DNA from: Paraneptunicella aestuarii | Lineage (GTDB): Bacteria > Pseudomonadota > Gammaproteobacteria > Enterobacterales > Alteromonadaceae | Assembly: GCF_019900845.1 (NCBI RefSeq) | Contig: NZ_CP074570.1 | Span: 4,650,001 to 4,714,000 of the forward strand | Direction: 5' to 3' | DNA length: 64,000 nt | In this document: positions 1 through 8,996 of the stretch, in pieces | Layout of the letters: each line of letters starts with the position of its first letter | How positions within the stretch are numbered: position 1 is the first letter of the stretch | Position numbers and translations under genes: made by a program | The notes under the pieces: model-generated | What the model was told of the DNA's origin: nothing | What the model saw: only the letters and a program-made list of their open reading frames with translations | The model's database searches: none

Positions 1-2
1 CT

Positions 3-422
3 GCCATGTTATACGGCTTCGACATCATCAAAGACCTGTGCGACGGCTTAAGCGACTGGATGGATACCAAAGGCTACAAAACCATCGACGATTTTCGTGG
101 TAAGGCCATTCCAAATACCGTTGATTGGAAAAACCTGAATATTAACTACAAGCGTATTGCTCATATCAATCAAGACAACTGTATCAACTGTGGTCGTTGT
201 TTTGCTGCTTGTGAAGATACATCGCATCAGGCCATTGCCAAAACTGATGCAGGTAACGGCGTATCGAAATACACCGTTATCGAAGACGAATGCGTAGGTT
301 GTAACCTGTGCCATATCACTTGTCCTGAACCGAATGTTATCGAGATGCGAGAAGTGAACGAAGGTAAGCCTTATGTGAGTTGGGAGCATCATCCAGCCAA
401 CCCATATCGCGTAGCTAAATAA
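3..422 (+). CDS. preA: Dihydropyrimidine dehydrogenase subunit PreA, C-terminal part (cut by window edge)
   Basis: The reading frame is open to the left edge, so this is the C-terminus of a longer protein. It carries two 4Fe-4S ferredoxin motifs: CINCGRC followed by FAAC, and CVGCNLC followed by HITC. The second is followed by PEPNVIEM, as in NAD-dependent dihydropyrimidine dehydrogenase PreA, which reduces uracil and thymine with the flavoprotein partner PreT. The FMN/TIM-barrel part lies outside the window. A beta-ureidopropionase and an NCS1 permease follow on the same strand, which fits the reductive pyrimidine degradation pathway. The methionine at base 6 is internal, not the start. Identification is good from the ferredoxin module plus neighbours; another PreA-like oxidoreductase is the main alternative. 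Confidence 0.85.
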   Translation, partial: AMLYGFDIIKDLCDGLSDWMDTKGYKTIDDFRGKAIPNTVDWKNLNINYKRIAHINQDNCINCGRCFAACEDTSHQAIAKTDAGNGVSKYTVIEDECVGCNLCHITCPEPNVIEMREVNEGKPYVSWEHHPANPYRVAK

Positions 423-466
423 GAATTGTTGGGAATAGATTAAAAGAAGCATAACGGAGGTACGTC

Positions 467-1333
467 ATGCCAAGAAATGTTGTAAGCGGATTGATTCAAT
501 GTCACAACCCGCTAAATGATGAGTCGTTACCAGTTAAGCAAATACAGCAAGCTGCGCTTGAGCATCATATCCCTTTTATTGAAGAAGCGGGTAAAAAAGG
601 CGTTCAGATTCTGTGTTTACAAGAGATCTTTAACGGGCCTTACTTTTGTCCGTCGCAAGACCCGCGCTGGTATGATGCTGCCGAGCCAATTCCAGGCCCG
701 ACAACAGCCATCATGCAAGAATATGCCAAGAAGTATGAAATGGTCATCATCGTACCTCTGTATGAATACGTGCAGCCGGGTGTTTACTACAACACAGCGG
801 CCGTAATTGATGCAGACGGTACTTATCTGGGCAAATATCGTAAGAAGCAAATTCCGCATACCAATGGTTTTTGGGAGAAATTCTTTTTCAAACCTGGAGA
901 TTCGGACTATCCTGTATTTCAAACGCGCTATGCAAAAATCGGTGTTTACATTTGTTACGACCGCCATTTCCCTGAAGGTGCCCGTATTTTAGGTCTAAAC
1001 GGTGCAGAGATTGTTTATAACCCTTCAGCAACAGTCGCTGGCTTGTCCCAGTACCTGTGGAAATTGGAGCAACCCGCTCACGCAGTAGCAAACGGCTACT
1101 TTATGGGTTGTATCAATCGTGTAGGCACTGAAGCACCTTGGAATATTGGAAAGTTTTACGGAAGTAGCTATCACGTTAATCCTCGTGGCGAAATCATTGA
1201 TTGTGCCTCTGAAGATAACGACGAATTGCTTATTTCAACGCTCGACCTGGACATGATTGATGAAGTTAGAAAGGTATGGCAGTTCTATCGGGACAGACGT
1301 CCAGAAACATACCAAAAACTAACCGAAATTTAA
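467..1333 (+). CDS. Beta-ureidopropionase / N-carbamoyl amino acid amidohydrolase (nitrilase superfamily)
   Basis: The 288-residue protein has the nitrilase-fold catalytic triad: Glu53 in LQEIFNG, Lys126 in KYRKKQIP and Cys163 in VYICYDRHFPE. The Glu-x-Phe-x-x-Pro-Tyr and CYDRHFPE contexts are typical of beta-ureidopropionases (PydC type), which hydrolyse N-carbamoyl-beta-alanine to beta-alanine, CO2 and ammonia in the cytosol. This would be the last step after PreA and dihydropyrimidinase. The start ATG is preceded by a good ribosome site (ACGGAGG, 455-461). It sits 44 bases after preA, so one operon is likely. Substrate specificity (N-carbamoyl-beta-alanine versus N-carbamoyl-D-amino acids) is inferred from context. 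Confidence 0.87.
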   Translation: MPRNVVSGLIQCHNPLNDESLPVKQIQQAALEHHIPFIEEAGKKGVQILCLQEIFNGPYFCPSQDPRWYDAAEPIPGPTTAIMQEYAKKYEMVIIVPLYEYVQPGVYYNTAAVIDADGTYLGKYRKKQIPHTNGFWEKFFFKPGDSDYPVFQTRYAKIGVYICYDRHFPEGARILGLNGAEIVYNPSATVAGLSQYLWKLEQPAHAVANGYFMGCINRVGTEAPWNIGKFYGSSYHVNPRGEIIDCASEDNDELLISTLDLDMIDEVRKVWQFYRDRRPETYQKLTEI

Positions 1334-1401
1334 TTATCTCCGCGGTTTAATCGTTAAACGTGCGCAAACCCTGCCGGATTGCAGGTGTACAAGGAGGATT
1401 T

Positions 1402-2895
1402 ATGGAACAACGTCTAATTAGCAGACAAGAAGTGAAATCAGTAGCAGTAAAAGTTGGTGAATTTGTCGAGTTGAATGCAATGGATGACTTGAAAGAGAGT
1501 CCTTTGTATAACGAAGACCTGGCACCCACAAAAGTTGAACAACGTACCTGGCACAAAGGGAACGTTGCTGCCCTGTGGGTGGGAATGGCTATTTGCGTTC
1601 CTACCTATACGCTTGGTGGCGTCTTGACTGCCTATTTTGGTTTATCGGTAGTTGAGGCTCTGCTGACAATTTTAGTGGCCAACATTATCGTGTTAATCCC
1701 TCTGACTTTAAATGCGTTTTCGGGAACGAAATATGGAATTCCTTTCCCCGTGTTGTTGCGCTCGTCTTTCGGTTTATATGGTTCCAACCTGCCCTGTTTA
1801 ATCCGAGCCGTCGTTGCCTGCGGCTGGTTCGGAATCCAAACCATGTTTGGCGGGGTGGCCTGTCACTTATTGCTGTCCAGTGTCTCATCAGAGTGGGCAG
1901 CACTAGGTAGCGCGGGTGAAGTGTACGGCTTTTTCATGTTTTGGGCTTTGAACGTATTTGTTGTGGTAAAAGGTTCAAACTCAATCAAACTATTGGAAAG
2001 CTGGTCAGCGCCTCTGTTATTGGCTGTTGGATTAGGCTTAATGTTCTGGGCTCTGCCACAAATTGATGTGGCCGAGATCATGGCAACCAAAGGTAATCGT
2101 CCAGAAGATGCTTCTGCAACCCCTTACCTGATGGCTGGTGTTACTGCAATGGTTGGCTTTTGGGCAACCTTAAGCTTGAACATTCCCGACTTCAGTCGTT
2201 TTGTAAAATCTCAGAAAGATCAGATTGTCGGTCAAGCTATTGGCCTTCCTTTAACCATGTTCTTTTTCGCAGCCCTTGGTGTGGTATTGACCTCTGCTTC
2301 GATGAGCCTGGTTGGTGAAACGGTGTCTGACCCCATCAACCTGATTGGCAAAATCGACAACCCTATGTTGGTTGCCATCGCAATGACGCTTATTATTGTT
2401 GCGACATTATCAACTAACAGTGCAGCGAACGTTGTCTCGCCAACCAACGACTTCCAAAACATCGCACCTAAATACATTGGTGAGAAACGTGGTGTATTCC
2501 TGACAGGTTTCATCGGCATTCTTATGATGAGTTGGGAATTACTGAAGAAGATGGGTTGGATTGAATCTGATGTCAGCGTAGAAGCCTTATATTCGAACTG
2601 GTTGTTAGGCTACTCAAGCTTGTTAGGCCCCATTGCCGGAATCATGATTGTTGATTACTTCATTGTGAATAAACAACAATTGGATTTGGTGTCGTTATAC
2701 AAGCGTGGTGGTCGATATGCTGATGTTAACTACCAAGGTATGGCTGCATTCCTGATACCTGTAGGATTAACGCTGTACAGCATCCTGACAGGTAATATGC
2801 ACTGGTTCTATGATTACGGATGGTTCACTGGCTCTTTAATGGGCGGATTGATCTACTACGCACTGAAGAAACAACAAGCAATTGCTGCACAATAG
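1402..2895 (+). CDS. NCS1-family nucleobase/hydantoin permease
   Basis: About 497 residues, with roughly twelve hydrophobic membrane segments after a hydrophilic N-terminus. The NCS1 family (Mhp1, PucI, CodB relatives) imports uracil, allantoin, hydantoins or cytosine by cation symport. Features seen include the Gly/Pro-rich first helix after NVAALWVGMAICVP and the conserved helix region around SLNIPDFSRFVKS. An in-frame ATG at 1360 exists, but the start at 1402 is chosen because a near-perfect AAGGAGG (1391-1397) lies just before it. It is the last gene of the pyrimidine degradation set and ends before a strong hairpin. The likely substrate, a pyrimidine base such as uracil, is inferred from the neighbours. 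Confidence 0.85.
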   Translation: MEQRLISRQEVKSVAVKVGEFVELNAMDDLKESPLYNEDLAPTKVEQRTWHKGNVAALWVGMAICVPTYTLGGVLTAYFGLSVVEALLTILVANIIVLIPLTLNAFSGTKYGIPFPVLLRSSFGLYGSNLPCLIRAVVACGWFGIQTMFGGVACHLLLSSVSSEWAALGSAGEVYGFFMFWALNVFVVVKGSNSIKLLESWSAPLLLAVGLGLMFWALPQIDVAEIMATKGNRPEDASATPYLMAGVTAMVGFWATLSLNIPDFSRFVKSQKDQIVGQAIGLPLTMFFFAALGVVLTSASMSLVGETVSDPINLIGKIDNPMLVAIAMTLIIVATLSTNSAANVVSPTNDFQNIAPKYIGEKRGVFLTGFIGILMMSWELLKKMGWIESDVSVEALYSNWLLGYSSLLGPIAGIMIVDYFIVNKQQLDLVSLYKRGGRYADVNYQGMAAFLIPVGLTLYSILTGNMHWFYDYGWFTGSLMGGLIYYALKKQQAIAAQ

Positions 2896-2920
2896 TCAAA
2901 TTTCGGTAATATTTCTTCCA

Positions 2921-2955
2921 AAAATGATGTAGCCTATGGTTACATCATTTTTTTT
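2921..2955 (+). terminator. Rho-independent terminator after the permease gene
   Basis: An 11-bp perfect stem (AAAATGATGTA paired with TACATCATTTT) with a 9-base loop is followed by an unbroken T run. It closes the pyrimidine catabolism operon 26 bases after the permease stop. Confidence 0.85.
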
Positions 2956-3059
2956 ATCTAAAATTTGACCTGCCGTAATGCGTTCATATCAAGAACAGCA
3001 TGTAAACGACATTAGTAAGCAGGCTTCAGGAAGAATTACAGAAGTTTCACGTTATATCT

Positions 3060-4106
3060 ATGCAGAACCTAAAAACAGAACTAGCTCAGATTCTACACAC
3101 ACGGTTACCACAATATTTTTCATCCCCGGAAAAAACCGAAAGCTTCATTGAAATTCAAAGTGACAAAATAATACTTACTATCCCTTTTGCATGCTCAGGC
3201 ATTTTTAACCAATATGGTAAAGATATTTTCAGTGAATTCTGCTCACAAAATAACCTTGAAAAAGAATTAAACTTTGATATCAAATCCGTTAAAGGATTGC
3301 AGCCTGACTTTGTTAAGAATGTAATTGCCGTTTCATCAGGAAAAGGCGGAGTTGGAAAATCAACAACTGCTGTTAATTTAGCCATTTCTTTACAAAGAGA
3401 AGGCGCGAAGGTTGGTATTTTAGACGCAGATATATACGGCCCATCCATTCCTATCTTAATGGGTACAGTGAATCAACAACCGCAAGTTTTACCTAATGAT
3501 AAAATGCAGCCCATTATGGCTCACGATATTCAAACCATGTCTATCGGATATCTGGTTGATGGTGATTCTGCGAATATTTGGCGAGGCCCGATGGCTAGCC
3601 GGGCATTTCAACAACTCTATGAAGAAACGCAATGGCAAGCACTTGATTATCTTATCGTTGATATGCCCCCGGGCACAGGTGATATTCAGTTGACTTTAGC
3701 TCAACAACTCCCCGTATGTGCTGCGATTATCGTCACTACACCACAAGATCTCGCCCTCGCAGATGCCATTAAAGGTATAGAAATGTATAAAAAGGTCGAT
3801 GTTCCCATACTTGGTATAGTCGAAAATATGAGCTATCACACTTGCTCAAATTGCCAACATAAGGAAAATATTTTCGGTGCTGACGGGGCAGATAAAATTG
3901 CAAAAAGATATTTAACAAATATTTTACAGAAATTCCCTCTATCTGCAGCGATCAGGCAAATGGGTGATGCAGGAAGCCCCCTTCCATTAAACACAGAAGG
4001 TGAAAAAAAGATATCTGATTTATATTCCGATATGGCTCGAAATATATCTATGCAGATATCTGAATTTAAAATGCATGAACAGCAGATATCTGTAGTTAAA
4101 GTTTAA
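3060..4106 (+). CDS. apbC: Mrp/ApbC family iron-sulfur cluster carrier ATPase
   Basis: The 348-residue P-loop protein has a deviant Walker A motif SSGKGGVGKST at about residues 92-102, the DADIYGPSIP switch region, DMPPGTGD at about 201-208, and Cys262-x-x-Cys265, which bridges a Fe-S cluster in the Mrp/NBP35 dimer. The first 85 residues correspond to the small MIP18-like domain usual in bacterial Mrp but are poorly conserved. The role is transfer of 4Fe-4S clusters to apoproteins in the cytosol. It stands alone, between the permease terminator and a TonB receptor. No strong ribosome site is seen before the ATG. The DNA is more AT-rich than its neighbours. Confidence 0.9.
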   Translation: MQNLKTELAQILHTRLPQYFSSPEKTESFIEIQSDKIILTIPFACSGIFNQYGKDIFSEFCSQNNLEKELNFDIKSVKGLQPDFVKNVIAVSSGKGGVGKSTTAVNLAISLQREGAKVGILDADIYGPSIPILMGTVNQQPQVLPNDKMQPIMAHDIQTMSIGYLVDGDSANIWRGPMASRAFQQLYEETQWQALDYLIVDMPPGTGDIQLTLAQQLPVCAAIIVTTPQDLALADAIKGIEMYKKVDVPILGIVENMSYHTCSNCQHKENIFGADGADKIAKRYLTNILQKFPLSAAIRQMGDAGSPLPLNTEGEKKISDLYSDMARNISMQISEFKMHEQQISVVKV

Positions 4107-4277
4107 GGAAATAGTAGTAGTTATTTGAAATTCAAAGTATTAAGATAAAAAATTGATCCTTCCAATATTCAATCTAGACGGGTGTTGTTGGGAGTTGAGC
4201 TGTAAACAGCTTTCCGTCAGTGCATCGAGTTAGTTTAATGATGCGTAACAATATAGTTAATGCAGGTAACATAATTT

Positions 4278-6653
4278 ATGCAAAATAAGACAAGTTCTCT
4301 TCGCAAGATGGCTGGTAAAGGCTGCCTGGCTATTTCTATGCTCTCCCTGAGTGTTGCGAGCGCTCTCTCCCATGCCGAGGAGGCAGCGGCTGAAGGCGTT
4401 GACTTTAATGCCAGCGTGTTCGAGAAAATTACTGTAACGTCGCAAAAACGTGAGCAGTTTCTGGATGATGTAAGTATCGCGGTTACCGCATTTAGCGCTC
4501 CTCAAATGGAGATGTACGGTATAGAAGACAGCATCGATTTAATCGATTTTGCGCCTAACGTGTCCAGAGCGGGTGACTTGGGTGGTCAACGTTCAATCTT
4601 CAACATCCGTGGTGTTGTTCAAAACGACTACGCTGACATCGCAGAAGCTCCAGTTGCGGTATATGTAGACGGTGGTTACTTGGCAAGCACTCAGGCACAA
4701 ACGTTCGGTATGTTCGACATCCAACGTGTTGAAATCCTGAAAGGCCCTCAAGGTACGTTGTTTGGTCGTAACGCGACAGGTGGTTTGGTTAACACGATTA
4801 CCGCCAAGCCTACAGAGTACACCGAAGGCTACGCAGAATTTACAGCTGCACGTTTCGGTCAGCTTCGCTTTGAAACCGCTATCTCTGGTGAGTTAAGCGA
4901 CTCCGTTCGCGGTCGTTTCGCCCTGATGACAAACAAAATGGATAACATTTTGGACAACATCTACGAAGACGGTGCAGATCCTGATCCTCGCTTGGGTTCT
5001 GTCGGCGGTGGTCAAGACGGCTATAACGATGACACCAAAGCTATCCGTGCCCAATTAGAATTTGACTTGGGTGAAGACGGTACAGCTCTATTAGCGGGTA
5101 ACTGGTCAGATACCGTTAAGTCAGAAGGCCCTTATCAGGTTGTTAACACCACTGAGATTCTTGATGCTAACGGTAATGTAATTGACGTTATCTTCGCAGC
5201 TGATGACCCTATGGGCTGTGACCGTATTCAAGGTGGCAATTGTGTTGACGGTAACTTTGATGGCAACCCTTTCCGCCCAGGTGTTGGCACTGATTTCAAT
5301 GGGAACATCGACCCTGATGGCAGTGGCGTACAGGTTAACAAAGACTTCGCCTTTGACGATCAAAACAAATTCGACTCTAAAGGTTTAATGCTAACTATCG
5401 ATTACTTCTTCGAAAACATGGACTTCGTGTCTGTGACAGATTACAAGAAGTTCACTCGTACTGTAGGCTTGGACTCTGACCAAACCGCTTCACCAGAACT
5501 GATTTTCCAATCTGACGGTGAAACCACTCAATTGAGCCAGGAATTCCGTTTCTCTGGTTCGACTGACAATTATAAGTGGGTAGGTGGTTTATTCTATTTG
5601 GGCATCGAAACAGACTATCTTCAAGGCTTGGCGGCCTCTCCAACTGCAGGCTTCCTTGCTGGTGAAGAAGCAAACACCATTGCCAACATCGACACTGATT
5701 CATACTCAATCTTTGGTCAAATCGACTATAACCTGACTGATGAATTGGTATTGGTTGCTGGTGCGCGTTTGGTTCAGGAAGACAAGGCATTAGAAGGCCG
5801 CGTTATCCAGAATGCCAACACCAATGACCGTTTGGTTGAAGTTGATTATGCCAACGGCACACTTTTGGAAACAGCTAACCTTGAAAACAATCAGGATCTT
5901 TGGTCTGCCAAAGTTCAGTTGGACTACTCACCAAATGATGATGCGCTGTATTACTTCGGTATCAACCGTGGTGTAAAAGCGGGTAGCTTTAACGCTCCAT
6001 TGTTCGGTGGCTATAGCTCATACGATCCAGAAGTGTTGTTGTCATACGAAGCGGGTGCCAAGTTGACATTCATGGAAGGCAAAATGCAGTTTAACTCCAG
6101 CGTGTTCTACTATGATTACTCTGACTACCAGTCGTTCTCATGGGTTAACAACGCAGGTGTTGTATTCAACGAAGAAGCCACCTTCACAGGTGCTGAAATC
6201 GAAATCTTCCTGAATGCTGCTAAAGGTCTGGATATCATGTTCAACGCTTCATACATTGATGCTGTTGTTGAAGACCTGCAAGTTGCTGACGGCGATTTCA
6301 GAGACACCACTCCTCCATATACTCCGGAATATCAAGCCTCTGGTATGATCCGTTATAGCTGGAGCGTAGGTGAAGGCAATATGGCTGCGGTATTGAGCGG
6401 TAGCTATCAGTCTGAGACTTTCCACAACGCCAGAAACTTTACAGCTCATAAATTGGATAGCCAATTCAAAGCGAATGCTAACCTGACCTGGAAAGATTCT
6501 GAAGATATGTGGAACGTAGTTGTATACGTTGACAACTTGACTGACGAAGACGATGGCATCATTGGTTTCGACGTATCTGGTTTCTACGGAAACACTCAGA
6601 TCGCTTACACCAAGCCTCGTACTTACGGTATTACTGTTAGAAGAAACTTCTAA
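4278..6653 (+). CDS. TonB-dependent outer-membrane receptor
   Basis: 791 residues with an N-terminal signal peptide (cleavage near ALSHA, about residue 33), a TonB box-like stretch EKITVTSQKR at about 49-58, a plug domain to about residue 180 (IRGV, DGGY, VEILKGPQGTLFGRNATGG motifs) and a long beta-barrel ending in the terminal aromatic GITVRRNF. It imports a large or scarce substrate across the outer membrane using TonB-ExbBD energy. The family resembles the broad TonB receptors of marine Gammaproteobacteria (sometimes annotated as siderophore or carbohydrate receptors). No transport or degradation genes flank it, so the ligand cannot be assigned. A perfect hairpin terminator follows. Confidence 0.92.
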   Translation: MQNKTSSLRKMAGKGCLAISMLSLSVASALSHAEEAAAEGVDFNASVFEKITVTSQKREQFLDDVSIAVTAFSAPQMEMYGIEDSIDLIDFAPNVSRAGDLGGQRSIFNIRGVVQNDYADIAEAPVAVYVDGGYLASTQAQTFGMFDIQRVEILKGPQGTLFGRNATGGLVNTITAKPTEYTEGYAEFTAARFGQLRFETAISGELSDSVRGRFALMTNKMDNILDNIYEDGADPDPRLGSVGGGQDGYNDDTKAIRAQLEFDLGEDGTALLAGNWSDTVKSEGPYQVVNTTEILDANGNVIDVIFAADDPMGCDRIQGGNCVDGNFDGNPFRPGVGTDFNGNIDPDGSGVQVNKDFAFDDQNKFDSKGLMLTIDYFFENMDFVSVTDYKKFTRTVGLDSDQTASPELIFQSDGETTQLSQEFRFSGSTDNYKWVGGLFYLGIETDYLQGLAASPTAGFLAGEEANTIANIDTDSYSIFGQIDYNLTDELVLVAGARLVQEDKALEGRVIQNANTNDRLVEVDYANGTLLETANLENNQDLWSAKVQLDYSPNDDALYYFGINRGVKAGSFNAPLFGGYSSYDPEVLLSYEAGAKLTFMEGKMQFNSSVFYYDYSDYQSFSWVNNAGVVFNEEATFTGAEIEIFLNAAKGLDIMFNASYIDAVVEDLQVADGDFRDTTPPYTPEYQASGMIRYSWSVGEGNMAAVLSGSYQSETFHNARNFTAHKLDSQFKANANLTWKDSEDMWNVVVYVDNLTDEDDGIIGFDVSGFYGNTQIAYTKPRTYGITVRRNF

Positions 6654-6663
6654 TTTGTCTTTG

Positions 6664-6701
6664 ATGAGATTGAGTTCTTGCTGAACTCAATCTCATTTTC
6701 T
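6664..6701 (+). terminator. Rho-independent terminator after the TonB receptor
   Basis: A perfect 13-bp stem (TGAGATTGAGTTC with GAACTCAATCTCA) with a 5-base loop is followed by TTTTCT. It lies just downstream of the receptor stop codon. Confidence 0.85.
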
Positions 6702-6813
6702 CCCCATCTCCTCAAAAAACAGACAACTTCCAAATTTAAGCCTATTTAAGCAACAACAGAGCTCTCATTTTTTGTTAGAATACGCCCAATTTACGTTTTA
6801 GAAATCGAGCAGT

Positions 6814-7371
6814 ATGTCTGCAAAAAAAGCCCAAAAGACCAAGTCATCTAAACCACAAAAAACAAATGCTAATACACCAATGTTTCCACGAGCCGGATTT
6901 ATGCGTCGCTTGGCAGCAATGGTATACGACATTCTGATGGCCGTTGCCGTTGGAATGGTTGCCGCCATGGTAATGATAGTCACGATGACGCTCCTGCTGG
7001 AAAATGGCGTATTAGATAAACACGGCTATGAACATGTCAGTGACGTTATTCAGCATTCGGAACCCTTTAAATATACGATCCGCATTTGGGTATCGGCCTG
7101 GGTACTTGGTTTTTTCCTGTGGTTTTGGCGTAACGGCGGGCAAACGATAGGCATGAGAGCCTGGCGTATGCGCTTATTTAGTACGGATGACAGGCCGCTA
7201 ACCTACACTCGGGCGCTATATAGAATCATCGCTTCATTAGGCGGACTTGGCACTCTTCTGGTGCTATTTGACATTAAAAACAAACAATCATTGCAAGACC
7301 GTTTAGCCAAGACCGAAATGCTGGTACTCACTAAAGCGGCAAATGATCATAAAGCCTGGAAAGAAATTTAA
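6814..7371 (+). CDS. RDD-family integral membrane protein
   Basis: 185 residues. A Lys-rich N-terminal tail precedes FMRRLAAMVYDILM, the Arg/Asp signature of the RDD domain in the first membrane helix. Two more hydrophobic segments follow at about 90-105 and 140-160, and GQTIGMRAWRMRL is the typical cytoplasmic loop of the family. RDD proteins are inner-membrane proteins of mostly unknown role; some act as Na+/H+ antiporters. It heads a short same-strand run with kdsB 24 bases later, so co-transcription is likely. The function itself is not assigned. Confidence 0.85.
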   Translation: MSAKKAQKTKSSKPQKTNANTPMFPRAGFMRRLAAMVYDILMAVAVGMVAAMVMIVTMTLLLENGVLDKHGYEHVSDVIQHSEPFKYTIRIWVSAWVLGFFLWFWRNGGQTIGMRAWRMRLFSTDDRPLTYTRALYRIIASLGGLGTLLVLFDIKNKQSLQDRLAKTEMLVLTKAANDHKAWKEI

Positions 7372-7395
7372 TCGGTTATATTAGGAAGACTGACT

Positions 7396-8262
7396 ATGAG
7401 TGATGTATTGATTGTTATCCCTGCGCGCTACTCCAGTTCCCGCTTACCGGGAAAGCCGCTGGAAAAAATAGCAGGCAAGGAAATGCTTAAACGTGTCGCA
7501 GACATTGCTAACTATGTCGCCCAAAAAATGCATAACTGCGCCTATGTAGTGGCAACAGACGACGAACGCATCGAAGCTTTTTGCCTTGAAGAATCCATTC
7601 CTGTCGTCATGACCTCAGATTACTGCCAAAGCGGAACCGAACGCTGTTGGGATGCCGTGCAGAAGATCGAAGAAACTCAGCCTCGTCCTAAATTCATCGT
7701 TAATCTGCAAGGTGACAACCCCCTCTGCCCGCCCTGGTTTCTGGAAAAGCTCATTCAAGATTGGCAACAAGGCCGTCATGAAGAAAAGACAGAAGAAGAG
7801 ACAGAAAAAGATGCAGGACAAGTATTCACTCCCTATGTACACCTTTCCTGGGATGAATTGGATGCATTACGCGAAACCAAAAAAGTCACACCATACAGCG
7901 GCACTACTGTGCAAATTGATAAGCATGGCTATGCACTCACATTTAGCAAGTTGATCTTGCCCGCCATGCGTAAAGAGAAGAAACTACGCGAAACCATGGA
8001 AAAGCCTCCCGTTCGACGCCATATTGGGCTTTATTCCTACACATACGATGCATTAGAGCAATATTTTGGTTTGGAACCCGGCCAATATGAAGAACCGGAA
8101 GGTCTGGAACAAATGCGCTTTGTGGAACATGGTATTCCTGTCAAGATGGTAGAAGTTGATTATCAAGGTCGCATTGGTATGAGTGGCGTTGACAGCCCTG
8201 AAGATATTCAACGAGCCGAAGCTGTTATCGCCGAATGTGGTGAGTTTGATTTAAGTTTATAG
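7396..8262 (+). CDS. kdsB: 3-deoxy-manno-octulosonate cytidylyltransferase (CMP-Kdo synthetase)
   Basis: The nucleotidyltransferase signature IPARYSSSRLPGKPL begins at about residue 7; SGTERCWDA, LQGDNP, RHIGLYSY and the closing GVDSPEDIQRAE are all characteristic. The enzyme activates Kdo with CTP for lipid A-core assembly in the cytosol. At 288 residues it is longer than the E. coli enzyme (248); part of the excess is an acidic/Lys insertion around residues 131-144 (repeats of EE, KT and TE). The start is supported by an AGGAAG ribosome site. It lies between an RDD protein and a P-loop kinase in one run of genes. Confidence 0.93.
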   Translation: MSDVLIVIPARYSSSRLPGKPLEKIAGKEMLKRVADIANYVAQKMHNCAYVVATDDERIEAFCLEESIPVVMTSDYCQSGTERCWDAVQKIEETQPRPKFIVNLQGDNPLCPPWFLEKLIQDWQQGRHEEKTEEETEKDAGQVFTPYVHLSWDELDALRETKKVTPYSGTTVQIDKHGYALTFSKLILPAMRKEKKLRETMEKPPVRRHIGLYSYTYDALEQYFGLEPGQYEEPEGLEQMRFVEHGIPVKMVEVDYQGRIGMSGVDSPEDIQRAEAVIAECGEFDLSL

Positions 8263-8276
8263 GCTCAAAAATACCA

Positions 8277-8969
8277 ATGCTCGCTGATATTGCCTACCGA
8301 ATTACGGGATATCACTACAAGGATATCCATAAGGCATTTGAATCCATTTCATCTGGCATGGATTCACCAGATATTATTGAAGCATGTGAGCTTTTGGAAA
8401 CGATGATTAACCAAAAGCTCAGCCAGATTAAACCGGCTATTACGACAAAGAATAATCCTGAACTATTAGTGGTTGCCGGAATACCCTATTCCGGAAAATC
8501 GACTCATATCAGGGCTCATATAAGCCCCCTTTTGAAGCAAAACACCTCTTGTATCGTCAGTTTCGATGACATAATGCAAACCATGCCCTTATATCAACGC
8601 TTGATGTTAAACAATGGCGCAGAAACGGCTTTTCTCAACACTGAATTAGTCGCCCGAATTGCGGGCTATGAACTACTTTCCAGAGCAATCCAGCAAGGGC
8701 ATTCGATTATTTTTGAGCATAGTTCAGCGCTACAAGAACATGTGAATTTATATCGCATCATCAAACAAGAATTTGCTTACAGTACGCAAATGCAAGTGCT
8801 TAAAATCAGCCTGGAACAGGCTTATCAGCGGGCTAGCTCAAACCAGCAGAGAGATTCTGGACGCCATACTCCCAAGGCATATATTGAAGATCGCCATCAG
8901 GCATTAAACTCACTTTTACCCGAATACGAGTCTATAATGCCGGTTCACTACATTGAGTCGCATCAATAA
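8277..8969 (+). CDS. P-loop kinase of the zeta-toxin-like type
   Basis: 230 residues. Walker A is VAGIPYSGKST at about residues 63-73; a Walker-B-like SFDDIM follows at about 96-101, and HSIIFEHSS resembles the central strand of zeta-type kinases. The C-terminal GRHTPKAYIEDRH has the two spaced Arg residues seen in zeta-toxin and UDP-GlcNAc kinase relatives. It starts 14 bases after kdsB, so it is probably translated from the same message. No antitoxin-like small gene is next to it, so a housekeeping sugar-nucleotide or small-molecule kinase role is at least as likely as toxicity. No closer assignment is possible from sequence alone. Confidence 0.6.
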   Translation: MLADIAYRITGYHYKDIHKAFESISSGMDSPDIIEACELLETMINQKLSQIKPAITTKNNPELLVVAGIPYSGKSTHIRAHISPLLKQNTSCIVSFDDIMQTMPLYQRLMLNNGAETAFLNTELVARIAGYELLSRAIQQGHSIIFEHSSALQEHVNLYRIIKQEFAYSTQMQVLKISLEQAYQRASSNQQRDSGRHTPKAYIEDRHQALNSLLPEYESIMPVHYIESHQ

Positions 8970-8996
8970 ATAGATCAGACAGACAAGAGAAGAACA